Source: Sphingobacteriales bacterium (GTDB lineage: Bacteria > Bacteroidota > Bacteroidia > Chitinophagales > Chitinophagaceae). From it: a stretch of 64,000 nucleotides of DNA. Shown one piece after another: positions 1 through 7,701 of the stretch (within the stretch, counting starts at the first letter, position 1; every line of letters starts with the position of its first letter). Below the pieces are notes generated by a model. The model did no database searches. It was not told the origin of the DNA and worked only from the letters and a program-made list of their open reading frames with translations. Position numbers and translations under genes: made by a program. Location: NCBI GenBank assembly GCA_016219985.1, contig JACRJO010000029.1, forward strand, positions 186,001 through 250,000, given 5' to 3'.

Positions 1-802
1 TTTCCCGCAGGTTATTCACCAGCAACCGGAATGCGGATTGCAGCAGGGGCAGGCGGTTGGGCATGTCCATGGATCCCGATACATCGATCAAAAAAACAAG
101 ATTGCTCGGGGGTAATGTGTCCAGGTTCAGTTTTTTTGAGGACATATTGATATAGTACAACTGGTTCTCCGGGTTCCAGGGACAGGTGGTCAGTGTTGAG
201 CTCAGGTGAAAGATCGCCTGGCCGGCCGGCGGATAGTAATCGAGACTGAAATAATTCAGCATCTCTTCGATCCGGACCGCATCCGGGGGAACAAAAGAAT
301 TCATCGTGATAAACCGGCGGATATTACTGTAAGAGGCGCGGTCCACGTTCAACGACATCCCCGTGCTGGGAAACTGCCGGGCATTCAGGAAGCGGTTTTC
401 AATCAGGCTGGCATAGGTTTCATCGCCGGCAAACCATTTCTTTTGCTCATCCCGTCCCAGGTCCCTGGTAAAAGAAGAAAGCCGGTCCCGGAAAAGATGA
501 GAGGAGGAGGAAGGCGCCAGCTTCAAGCGCACATTGACATATTTTTCCGCATTGATCAGCAATTTTTCCGGCCGGTATCCCTCCAGGAAAAAACTGAAGG
601 TATCCACCTGGCTATTGGCCACAATCCCAAAAGTGCCGGCCGCTCCACTGCGGAAGATATAGCCGGTCTTAAACTGTTTGATGATCACATTTTGCAGCAC
701 ATTGCCCGCCTCATCCTTTACTTCGCCCCTGACATAAAACTGCTGGGCAAATAAGGAAGAGCCGGAAAGCAAAAGGATTAATATTTGACAAACAGCTTTC
801 AC
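1..802 (-). CDS. VWA domain protein, YfbK-like, secreted (partial)
   Basis: The gene runs off the left edge; the first 267 residues are visible. A GTG start at 802 is used because it opens directly into a signal peptide (KAVCQILILLLSGSSLFAQQ). A carboxypeptidase-regulatory-like beta-sandwich follows (roughly residues 20-100, YVRGEVKDEAGN). The segment ENRFLNARQFPST...RIEEMLNYF (about 145-205) is the pre-VWA region typical of YfbK-type proteins. The VWA domain begins near the edge with its metal-binding DVSGSMD motif. The family binds divalent metal through the MIDAS site and usually mediates protein-protein contact; the partner is not indicated here. Probably exported or surface exposed. The C-terminus is unseen. 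Confidence 0.8.
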   Translation of the reverse strand, partial: MKAVCQILILLLSGSSLFAQQFYVRGEVKDEAGNVLQNVIIKQFKTGYIFRSGAAGTFGIVANSQVDTFSFFLEGYRPEKLLINAEKYVNVRLKLAPSSSSHLFRDRLSSFTRDLGRDEQKKWFAGDETYASLIENRFLNARQFPSTGMSLNVDRASYSNIRRFITMNSFVPPDAVRIEEMLNYFSLDYYPPAGQAIFHLSSTLTTCPWNPENQLYYINMSSKKLNLDTLPPSNLVFLIDVSGSMDMPNRLPLLQSAFRLLVNNLRE

Positions 803-854
803 GAGGAAGCATTAGCTGATAAAATACAAAGAATGCAGCAACCATTTATCCCTG

Positions 855-1388
855 TCATATTACCTGGTATATCTCTTTGAGATTCCGCCCCAGCCCGTTG
901 TAATCCAGCCCGTACCCCACCACAAACTTATTGGGTATAACGAACCCCACATAATCGGGTTTCAGCGGGTACTCCGTGGCTTCGGATTTGTGCAATAACG
1001 TGGCGATCCGCAGGGACCGGGGTTGCTGGTGTCCGAGTTTAGGTAAAAAATTGTGGAGTGTTTTCCCGGTATCCACAATATCCTCCACAATGATCACTTC
1101 TTTGCCAAAAAGGTCATCTTCCAGGCCAATGGAAGTTACCACGTTTCCGGACGATTTCATCCCTTTGTAGGAAGCCAGTTTGATAAAGCAGATCTCGGCT
1201 TCGATCGTAAGGTGTTTGAACAGGTCGGCGGCAAACATAAAGGACCCGTTGAGGATGGCAATAAACAAGGGACGCTTACCGGCATAATCCGCGTTAACCG
1301 CATCCGCCAGTTCCTTCACCCGCTGCTGGATCATTTCTTCAGAGAGGTAGGTTTCAAATGACTTGTCATGTACTTCAATAATCGGCAT
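855..1388 (-). CDS. hpt: Hypoxanthine phosphoribosyltransferase
   Basis: Purine salvage enzyme: transfers the phosphoribosyl group of PRPP to hypoxanthine or guanine, giving IMP or GMP, in the cytosol. The 177 residues match the usual length. The PRPP-binding loop VEDIVDTGKT is at residues 101-110 and the N-terminal ILNGSFMFAADL motif at about 45-56. ATG start at 1388. It lies 16 bp downstream of the glucosaminidase stop on the same strand, so it may be cotranscribed with that gene and the O-methyltransferase before it. Nothing appears damaged. Confidence 0.95.
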   Translation of the reverse strand: MPIIEVHDKSFETYLSEEMIQQRVKELADAVNADYAGKRPLFIAILNGSFMFAADLFKHLTIEAEICFIKLASYKGMKSSGNVVTSIGLEDDLFGKEVIIVEDIVDTGKTLHNFLPKLGHQQPRSLRIATLLHKSEATEYPLKPDYVGFVIPNKFVVGYGLDYNGLGRNLKEIYQVI

Positions 1389-1404
1389 ATAGTTCGTTTA
1401 CTGG

Positions 1405-2478
1405 TTAGTGACCGGTGATTCTTTTTTCAACTGAATAAAGAGGAACATTCTCCTTTAGCAAGAGTTTGGGCTTAGCGGCCGCTTTTTTCCGGAGACTGAG
1501 ACTTTCCCCGGGAGCCGGCCTGTCATTATTCTTCAGCCGGTTGAGCTCCAGCAGGCTTTCCAGCCGGATGCCCTGCTTTTGTGCAATATCGTGAAGAGAT
1601 TCCCCGGGCAGCACAGTATAATACGCTTCAGCGCCCGTCCTGCGTTTCCGTTGCAAAAAAACCAATTGGTCTTTTTCGGCTGACTCAGCTTCTTCCAGCT
1701 CATTGAACTCAAAGAGCCGGGAAAGCGGAATGCCATATTGCTGCGCCACAGAAAGAAAAGAAATCCCTTTTCTCATCCAGACAACCCGGGAATAATTGAT
1801 GCGGAATTCACCTTTGGGATAAATGAAATTGACCCGGTCTTTTTCTTCTTTCGGCTGGAAGAGCTTTCCCATTGACTTAAAGCCGCCAATCCCTTTGTAT
1901 ACTGTTGTATCCGCCGGGGGAACCGTATGATCCTTTTCTTCTGCCGGGCTTTTGCCCAATGCGATCAGGGTATATTCCTGCAACCCGTAATCCTCCACCA
2001 GTTTGATCAGCACCTGCGGGTACCGGGGATTGGTGGCATATCCGGCTTTCTTCAGTCCCATAGCCCAACCGGTATAATCGGTGGGATCCAGCGAAAAGAG
2101 CGAAGCATAACGCGGACTCTTCTTTAAGAAATCGGAATGGTCCCGGTAAGAATCCTCCGCAGCCGGGTACTTCCGGAAACATTCTCCCCTCGCATCATCA
2201 TCATGCGAAACAGAGGCGCCTGTCCAGCCGGTTTTGCACTTGATCCCGAAATGATTATTGGATTGCTGAACCAGTGAACTGGTACCGGCCATCGTTTCAT
2301 GAATACCCTGGGCCAGCGTGATAGCCGCCGGCACCCCGGTACGCTGCATTTCAGCGATGGCCAGTTCTTTATAGGTATTGATATAATCCCGTATCGTTTC
2401 CGGTTGCTGGGCGCTGGTAATAAGCGTCGCAAACTGGAAAAAGAAAAACAGGATCATTTGCATTCTTCGCATCATCAT
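1405..2478 (-). CDS. Secreted glucosaminidase with two LysM domains
   Basis: Likely peptidoglycan hydrolase (N-acetylglucosaminidase, FlgJ/Lyz2-like fold). After a signal peptide ending near TSAQQ, residues about 30-165 form the glucosaminidase domain: AITLAQGIHETMAGTS contains the catalytic-type glutamate, and SNNHFGIKC, DSYRDHSDFL and PRYPQVLIKLVEDYGL are family motifs. Two LysM-like repeats follow (about 225-270 and 285-330; the second contains YYTVLPGESLHDIA), expected to bind glycan. Three consecutive ATGs make the exact start ambiguous; the first (2478) is used and the in-frame TTG at 2481 discarded. Only 6 bp separate it from the upstream methyltransferase stop, suggesting one transcript. 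Confidence 0.88.
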   Translation of the reverse strand: MMMRRMQMILFFFFQFATLITSAQQPETIRDYINTYKELAIAEMQRTGVPAAITLAQGIHETMAGTSSLVQQSNNHFGIKCKTGWTGASVSHDDDARGECFRKYPAAEDSYRDHSDFLKKSPRYASLFSLDPTDYTGWAMGLKKAGYATNPRYPQVLIKLVEDYGLQEYTLIALGKSPAEEKDHTVPPADTTVYKGIGGFKSMGKLFQPKEEKDRVNFIYPKGEFRINYSRVVWMRKGISFLSVAQQYGIPLSRLFEFNELEEAESAEKDQLVFLQRKRRTGAEAYYTVLPGESLHDIAQKQGIRLESLLELNRLKNNDRPAPGESLSLRKKAAAKPKLLLKENVPLYSVEKRITGH

Positions 2479-2484
2479 CAATGG

Positions 2485-3132
2485 TTATAATTTTCGGATC
2501 AGGTACAGTCCGTCGCGGACCGTGACCATTACTTTTTCAATATCTGTTCTTTCCCGGATAAAATCATTAAATGCCTGTATGCCTTTGGCGCTTTTGCCCT
2601 TGACCGGCTCCTGCAGCACCTGCCCGTGAAACAGTACATTATCTGCTAAAATAAAACCGTTTTTCCGCAACCGGGGAAAAACAAGGTTAAAATAACGGAT
2701 ATAGGCCGGTTTGTCTGCATCAATAAATACCAGGTCCCAGGTTTCATCCAAACCCGGAAGAATATCTAACGCATTACCTGTATGGGATATTATCCGGCCG
2801 GCATGGACGGAACGGTCAAAATAGCTCCGGGCAAGGGCCGAATCGGCCTCCCTGAGCTCGATGGTATGCAACTGTCCCCCGGGGGCCAGGCCCTGGCAGA
2901 GGCACAAAGCGCTGTAGCCGGTAAAAGTGCCGATCTCGAGGATCCGCTGCGGCCGGATCATACAACTGATCATCCCGAGGAGTTGACCCTGTACCTGCCC
3001 GCTCAGCATCACAGATTCCCGGTGGTGGCTCAGGGTATAGTCCGCCAGCTCCTGTAACAGCGCTTCTTCAGCAGAAGTATATTTTTCAGCGTAGGCTTCC
3101 GCGAGGGGGTTGACCAGGTTCACTAACTGCAA
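2485..3132 (-). CDS. Class I SAM-dependent O-methyltransferase
   Basis: Small-molecule or tRNA O-methyltransferase of the catechol/caffeoyl-CoA type (the TrmR-like group is also possible). Residues 64-76 (ILEIGTFTGYSAL) are the SAM-binding motif I, and DLVFIDADKPAYI around 133-145 carries the metal-binding aspartate typical of the family. 215 residues, normal length. The start is uncertain: TTG at 3132 or GTG at 3123; no ATG fits. A TATCTTTG -7 element sits 10 nt upstream of the TTG, supporting a very short leader. Substrate cannot be told from the sequence. Confidence 0.85.
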   Translation of the reverse strand: MQLVNLVNPLAEAYAEKYTSAEEALLQELADYTLSHHRESVMLSGQVQGQLLGMISCMIRPQRILEIGTFTGYSALCLCQGLAPGGQLHTIELREADSALARSYFDRSVHAGRIISHTGNALDILPGLDETWDLVFIDADKPAYIRYFNLVFPRLRKNGFILADNVLFHGQVLQEPVKGKSAKGIQAFNDFIRERTDIEKVMVTVRDGLYLIRKL

Positions 3133-3142
3133 TTTTTTTTTG

Positions 3143-3150
3143 CAAAGATA
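3143..3150 (-). promoter_or_regulatory. -7 promoter element TATCTTTG before the O-methyltransferase
   Basis: Exact match to the Bacteroidota -7 consensus TAnnTTTG on the minus strand, 10 nt before the TTG start. It would drive the methyltransferase-glucosaminidase-hpt series. No clear -33 element was identified. Confidence 0.6.
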
Positions 3151-3153
3151 ACC

Positions 3154-4686
3154 CTATACCGCTTGCAAGCGGCCGCTGACGGCATTGCCTTTCTTTGAAA
3201 TCAGCCAGAGACCGATAAAGGTGAAGATCCCGTTTATCAGGATCAGTTCATTACCGATCCTGTACCCGTTGAAAGTGGCCGCGGACCACTCCTGCAGGGT
3301 GGGCAACAGGATATGCAGTTTAACCTCATACCAGGAAGGATTGCTGAGCATATCCAGCCCGAGCGCCAGCAGGGGAGCAATGATACAGGCGGCCCAGATC
3401 CGTTTGTCGTTCAGTTTTCTTTTCGTAAGAATGCCAAAGGAAAACAAACCCAGTAAAGGACCGTAGGTAACCCCGGCGAATTTGAGGATAAAATCAATGA
3501 TCAGTTTATCGTTGATCCATTTAAATACAAGCACCATCAGGAAAAAGATCAGGGCGAAGGTAAAATGCACTTTGAGGCGGGTGTTCTTCTTTTCCTTTTC
3601 CGTGCCGGGCTTTTTATTGATCCCGATGATATCGATGCAAAAACAGGAGGTAAGGGAGGTGATGGCCCCGTCGACGCTGGGAAAGAGGGCCGATATAATC
3701 GCAATGATAAAGATGATCCCGATAACCCCGCTAAAGGCATCACTGAGGGCGATGGTGGGGAACAGGTCATCCGGCGGCACACTGATCCCTTTTTGGCCTG
3801 CGTACAGGTAAAGCACACCTCCCAGGACGAGGAAGAGAAAATTCACCAGCATCAGCACTGCTGTGAATGTCATGATATTCTTCTGGGAATCCTTCAGCGT
3901 TTTCACGCTGATATTCTTCTGCATCATTTCCTGGTCAAGCCCGGTCATGGCAATCGCGATAAACATGCCCCCCAGGATATGCTTCAGGGCAAAGGAGCCC
4001 GAATTAACATCCCAGTTAAAGATGCGGGTATAACCCTTATCGGCCATCATCGTCATTGCCCCGCCGAAACCGGTACCCAGGGTCTTTACAATAACAACAA
4101 TACAAACCACCAGTCCCACCAGCATACCCGTCGTTTGCAGGGTATCGGTATATATGATGGTCTTCACCCCGCCCTCGAAAGTGTACAGGAGAATGAGCAG
4201 GAGGATGACAAATGCGGTGGCTTCAAAAGGAATACCCATCCGGTTAAAAATAAAGATCTGCAGCACGCTGATCACGAGGTAGAGCCGCGCGGTGGCCCCC
4301 ACGGTACGGGACAGGATAAAAAAGAAGGCCCCCGCTTTATGTGCATTGATCCCAAACCGTTTTTCCAGGTAGGTGTAGATACTGGTCAGGTTCATCCGGT
4401 AATAGAGGGGGATCAGTACAAAAGCGATCACGATATACCCCAGCAGGTAACCCAACACCACCTGGTAATAATAAAAATTGCCGGTCCCCACCCCACCGGG
4501 CACACTTACAAACGTGACTCCTGACAGGGAGGTACCGATCATCCCGAAAGCCACCAGCATCCAGTTGCTGTTCCGGTTCCCGATAAAGAAAGATTCATTA
4601 TCAGAATTACGGGATGTGTACCAGGCCACGCCCAGCAGCAGGGCAAAGTACCCGATCACAAAACTAAAGAGAACAACAGGTGACAT
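3154..4686 (-). CDS. Sodium:solute symporter (SSS family)
   Basis: Inner-membrane secondary transporter of 510 residues with about 13 hydrophobic segments, the usual size for the SSS/SLC5 family that couples Na+ influx to uptake of sugars, amino acids or other organic solutes. Family-like features include SFVIGYFALLLGVAWYTSRN at the N-terminus, MIGTSLSGVTFVSVPGGVG around 50-70 (TM1b-TM2 region) and SAFSGVIGIIFIIAIISALF with a following SVDGAITSLTS segment around 310-340. ATG start at 4686. No neighbour indicates a substrate. The downstream methyltransferase has its own promoter element, so it may be transcribed alone. Confidence 0.88.
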   Translation of the reverse strand: MSPVVLFSFVIGYFALLLGVAWYTSRNSDNESFFIGNRNSNWMLVAFGMIGTSLSGVTFVSVPGGVGTGNFYYYQVVLGYLLGYIVIAFVLIPLYYRMNLTSIYTYLEKRFGINAHKAGAFFFILSRTVGATARLYLVISVLQIFIFNRMGIPFEATAFVILLLILLYTFEGGVKTIIYTDTLQTTGMLVGLVVCIVVIVKTLGTGFGGAMTMMADKGYTRIFNWDVNSGSFALKHILGGMFIAIAMTGLDQEMMQKNISVKTLKDSQKNIMTFTAVLMLVNFLFLVLGGVLYLYAGQKGISVPPDDLFPTIALSDAFSGVIGIIFIIAIISALFPSVDGAITSLTSCFCIDIIGINKKPGTEKEKKNTRLKVHFTFALIFFLMVLVFKWINDKLIIDFILKFAGVTYGPLLGLFSFGILTKRKLNDKRIWAACIIAPLLALGLDMLSNPSWYEVKLHILLPTLQEWSAATFNGYRIGNELILINGIFTFIGLWLISKKGNAVSGRLQAV

Positions 4687-4787
4687 AGCAGGAGGTTTCT
4701 GTTAAGGAATAATGATCAATGTAAAACAGGTCAATATGAATTTTGAAGATAAATAAAAATGTCATCCCTTTGCCCCAATTTATTTTT

Positions 4788-5330
4788 ATGACCCTGCAAT
4801 CACTGGCCGTCTTCTGCGGCTCCAAAATCGGCAGCAACCCTGTTTTCGCAGAACAGGCCCATGCATTGGGAAAAATATTAGCGGAAAACGAGATCCGGCT
4901 GATCTATGGCGGGGGCAGCGCCGGCCTTATGGGCATCATTGCCGACAGCGTAATGCAGCACGGCGGGAAAGTAACCGGCATTATTCCCAAATTATTGCTC
5001 GAATGGGAAGTGCAGCACCGCGGAATCACCGAACTGATCATTTCCGATGATATGCACGAACGGAAAAGAAGGATCTACAGCATTTCAGATGCCGCGCTGA
5101 TCCTGCCGGGCGGATTCGGGACTCTCGACGAATTATTTGAAATCGTAACCTGGAACCAGCTCACCATTCACGATAAGCAGATTTTTATCCTGAATTCAGG
5201 CGGCTTTTACGATCACCTGATCCGGCATATTGACCTGATGAAACAGGAAGGTTTTCTGTATGAAGATGCCATCAGCAGGATCCGGATCATTGATGAACCG
5301 GCCGCCTTGCTTCCCCTGATCAGCCACTGA
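4788..5330 (+). CDS. LOG-family protein (nucleoside 5'-monophosphate phosphoribohydrolase-like)
   Basis: 180-residue cytosolic protein of the LOG/TIGR00730 family, which cleaves ribose phosphate from adenosine or cytokinin-riboside monophosphates. The signature PGGFGTLDE is at residues 107-115, preceded by the nucleotide-binding GGGSAGLMG (41-49). An ATG 45 bp upstream is in frame, but the family normally begins just before the first strand (SLAVFCGS), so ATG 4788 is preferred. Its TGA stop directly abuts the stop of the convergent gene at 5331. In vivo substrate in bacteria is generally uncertain. Confidence 0.88.
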   Translation: MTLQSLAVFCGSKIGSNPVFAEQAHALGKILAENEIRLIYGGGSAGLMGIIADSVMQHGGKVTGIIPKLLLEWEVQHRGITELIISDDMHERKRRIYSISDAALILPGGFGTLDELFEIVTWNQLTIHDKQIFILNSGGFYDHLIRHIDLMKQEGFLYEDAISRIRIIDEPAALLPLISH

Positions 5331-5912
5331 TCAGTCTTTCTCTTTTTTCCTGCCGAGGTAAAAACTGAACCCGGTACGGAACACCGGCAGCACCCGGTTA
5401 TACTGGTCCCGGTAAGGAGAATTGATATCATTCAATGCATCGATCATGATGCTGGTGTAAAATTGCCCCCGGCCGATGATCCGGCTGCCATACCCAACAC
5501 CCACCAGTAAGCTGGGAGCCGTTACCTTTATTTTATTGATAATTTCCCCATCCGCTTTTTCGCTGTAGGAAATTTGGTTGAACTCGAACTGCCCGCCGGC
5601 AAAAAGCTGCTCTATCGGCCATACCCGTACAAAAGGACCGCCACCCAGCGCCAGGTAGCGTGCTGTAATATTCACCGTTTGGTACTGCTGCGTGACATAG
5701 GTAAGATTCATGGCGATTCCCGCATCCAGTATTTTATTGATACTATAACCGACTTCGGGGTTCAGGCCGATGATAAACCCGCGGGAAAACCCGAGGTTCA
5801 GTCCCGTGCCGATAAACAGGTGATCACTCTTCCATCCTTTTTGTTCTTCCTGTGCCTGTACACCCAGCAGGGTTACTGATAAAAGGAATACCGCAAGTAG
5901 TTTCTTTTTCAT
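5331..5912 (-). CDS. Outer-membrane beta-barrel family protein, function unknown
   Basis: 193 residues with a clear signal peptide (MKKKLLAVFLLSVTLLGVQAQ). The rest is a series of alternating amphipathic strands with Gly and aromatic residues (LNLGFSRGFIIGLNPEVGYSI, FEFNQISYSEK, LLVGVGYGSR) ending in a strand close to FSFYLGRKK, as expected for a small 8-strand barrel of the porin-like or OprF N-terminal type. No enzymatic motif is seen. It is tail-to-tail with the LOG gene and 18 bp downstream of the 4-TM protein gene, with which it may be cotranscribed. Confidence 0.65.
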   Translation of the reverse strand: MKKKLLAVFLLSVTLLGVQAQEEQKGWKSDHLFIGTGLNLGFSRGFIIGLNPEVGYSINKILDAGIAMNLTYVTQQYQTVNITARYLALGGGPFVRVWPIEQLFAGGQFEFNQISYSEKADGEIINKIKVTAPSLLVGVGYGSRIIGRGQFYTSIMIDALNDINSPYRDQYNRVLPVFRTGFSFYLGRKKEKD

Positions 5913-5930
5913 TGTTAATATTTAAATGGT

Positions 5931-6425
5931 TCAAGCCAGTTCCTCCTGCTCTTTCCAGTCCAGGTCCAGCTCACGGATCAGTTTCTTGGCTCCCGGCATT
6001 TTCGCCAGCATCAGGGCCAGCATGATACCGGCGACTCCCAGTATTTCGTATTTCCCGGTCAGAAAAAAAACAATGACCGAAAAAAGAGCCGGTCCCTCGC
6101 AGAGAGCCAGGTACAGAACCAGGGCGGGCCTGTATTGGTCCAGCTTTACCCGGAGGGTACTGCCACCCGCTTTTATCTCCTTTATTTTTTTGGAATAGAT
6201 CAGCCGGGCCCTGATAAGGCAAAGCGCTGCCACTGCCAGTACGATCCCTATGAGTACCGGTGTGGCCTGAACGATTTTATGCTCCGGTACAGGGCCTTTC
6301 CAGCTGTTTACCATCAGAGCCAGCAGGGAAAAGATAAAAACACCCGCCGAAAGAGCGATTGTCAACACCCGTAGTGCCCTTAGATTTTCTTTCGGGCTTC
6401 CGGTGAATACAGCCTGTTTTTCCAT
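5931..6425 (-). CDS. Four-helix inner-membrane protein, unknown
   Basis: 164-residue protein that I do not recognise by name. Four hydrophobic segments are visible at about residues 20-43, 55-75, 100-122 and 124-144, with short charged loops; the N-terminus and the C-terminal tail (IRELDLDWKEQEELA) are charged and probably cytoplasmic. ATG start at 6425. It precedes the beta-barrel gene by 18 bp on the same strand. No motif suggests transport or catalysis. Confidence 0.6.
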   Translation of the reverse strand: MEKQAVFTGSPKENLRALRVLTIALSAGVFIFSLLALMVNSWKGPVPEHKIVQATPVLIGIVLAVAALCLIRARLIYSKKIKEIKAGGSTLRVKLDQYRPALVLYLALCEGPALFSVIVFFLTGKYEILGVAGIMLALMLAKMPGAKKLIRELDLDWKEQEELA

Positions 6426-6513
6426 ATCTCAAAAAATGACCGGTTGGGGTTCATGCCTCAGCCGGTTATGCAATATAGGGTCAAGTTAACTATCTTTTGA
6501 CGGAGGCCCAAAT

Positions 6514-6544
6514 AGCTACGAGCTATGAGCTGCGAGCTACGAGC
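6514..6544. repeat. Intergenic word repeat, agctacgagct family (31 nt)
   Basis: A 31-nt degenerate tandem of the word agctacgag / agctatgag / agctgcgag. Its reverse complement matches 48017-48047 inside hisS at 26 of 31 positions, and the same words recur at 22709-22742. It lies in the 230-bp spacer 6426-6655, which holds nothing else gene-like. Confidence 0.75.
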
Positions 6545-6655
6545 GCAAGATGGCTAACAACAGGCCTCAAAGTTCATAATAACTTTTGAAAGCGGCGTTT
6601 TAAACATACCAATAGTTTATGCTGAACAGATCCGGGGCACCTGGTAAAGAGGAAA

Positions 6656-7690
6656 CTAATATTTAAATGAAGGGCACATGGACTCCCGCTTATTCCCCTT
6701 GTAACGGCCTACAGAACCCTGTTTGACCAGGGAAAATTCAAAAGCCCCGCGGGTATTGTTGAAGTTTTTCAGGGAGGACATGGTGGCATCATAGGTAAAC
6801 GTAAACGTAATATCTTTTATACCCAGCCCTACCATGGGTATCAGTGCATCCTGGTACCGGTAATAGATTCCCGCCATCAGGATTTTTTCCCCGTCCCCGG
6901 ATAAATTGTAATGGGCATTCATCCCCCCCACCACTTCATAGGACCTGGCCTGCAGGGAAAAGTAGGCATTGGGATTGATGATCACCATATCATTCAGTTT
7001 GAAACTGCCGTTCAGGAACCCGGTATAGCGCACCGGGATCCGGTTATTGACCCCCGGTTGTTCCGTAAAGAAGGATTCTTTGGGCTGGTTGATATGCAAG
7101 GCGGAAAAGCCGGCATTTATATAAGCACGGTCGCTGGGGAAATAGGCATAATTCATCCCCACCTGCATATCCAGGTAACTGATATTATTGTAATCCAGTT
7201 TGGGAGCTGCCGCGGTCTGGTGTGCATCAAAGAACTGCCCGTTCCACTGGCTGGGAAAACTGAGGTTCGAGGTATTGATATTCTTATTGGCCCAGCCCAC
7301 ATTAAATCCCAGGCTTACCAGGCTCCCTGAATTGATCATCTGGTGATAGGCTACCGAACCATATACCTTGGTTGATGTAAGTACGCTGGCGCCCGCCACA
7401 TCCCGCAGGATGACGCCGCCAATGCCCAGCCAGCCGTTATTATCCCTGTTCTGCAAAACCTGCGCATCCGCAAAAGCGCTCATGGTCTTATACGGGAAGG
7501 CGGTAATAGAGGCCCATTGATTACGGTAATTGACCCCGAGACGGTAATCCCCATCGGGAATAAAACCGGTATTGGCAGGGTTGGTCATCAGGGGTGCATT
7601 CATAAACTGGGAAAAATGCAGGTCCTGGGAAAAGGCCGTAAGCCATCCGCAGCTGAAGATGATCAATATAGTTTGTTTTATCCCCTTCAT
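6656..7690 (-). CDS. PorP/SprF family type IX secretion membrane protein
   Basis: 344-residue outer-membrane beta-barrel protein of the PorP/SprF family, needed in many Bacteroidota for delivery or anchoring of specific T9SS cargo. A signal peptide (ending TAFSQ) precedes the hallmark opening DLHFSQFMNAPLMTNPANTGF; later barrel strands such as GDYRLGVNYRNQWAS and YRYQDALIPMVGLGIKD are typical. It lies 11 bp downstream of the giant gliding-associated protein gene. SprF-like proteins are often encoded next to their dedicated type-B cargo, which fits this pair. ATG start at 7690. Confidence 0.92.
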   Translation of the reverse strand: MKGIKQTILIIFSCGWLTAFSQDLHFSQFMNAPLMTNPANTGFIPDGDYRLGVNYRNQWASITAFPYKTMSAFADAQVLQNRDNNGWLGIGGVILRDVAGASVLTSTKVYGSVAYHQMINSGSLVSLGFNVGWANKNINTSNLSFPSQWNGQFFDAHQTAAAPKLDYNNISYLDMQVGMNYAYFPSDRAYINAGFSALHINQPKESFFTEQPGVNNRIPVRYTGFLNGSFKLNDMVIINPNAYFSLQARSYEVVGGMNAHYNLSGDGEKILMAGIYYRYQDALIPMVGLGIKDITFTFTYDATMSSLKNFNNTRGAFEFSLVKQGSVGRYKGNKRESMCPSFKY

Positions 7691-7701
7691 GATTCAACCG
7701 G

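Noticed and set aside
206..754. Plus-strand ORF at the left edge
   Set aside because: Antisense shadow of the VWA gene; no family resemblance and poor codon pattern.
3565..4524. Long plus-strand ORF of 319 codons
   Set aside because: Antisense to the sodium symporter; composition (His, Gln, Asp-rich) is typical of a shadow frame.
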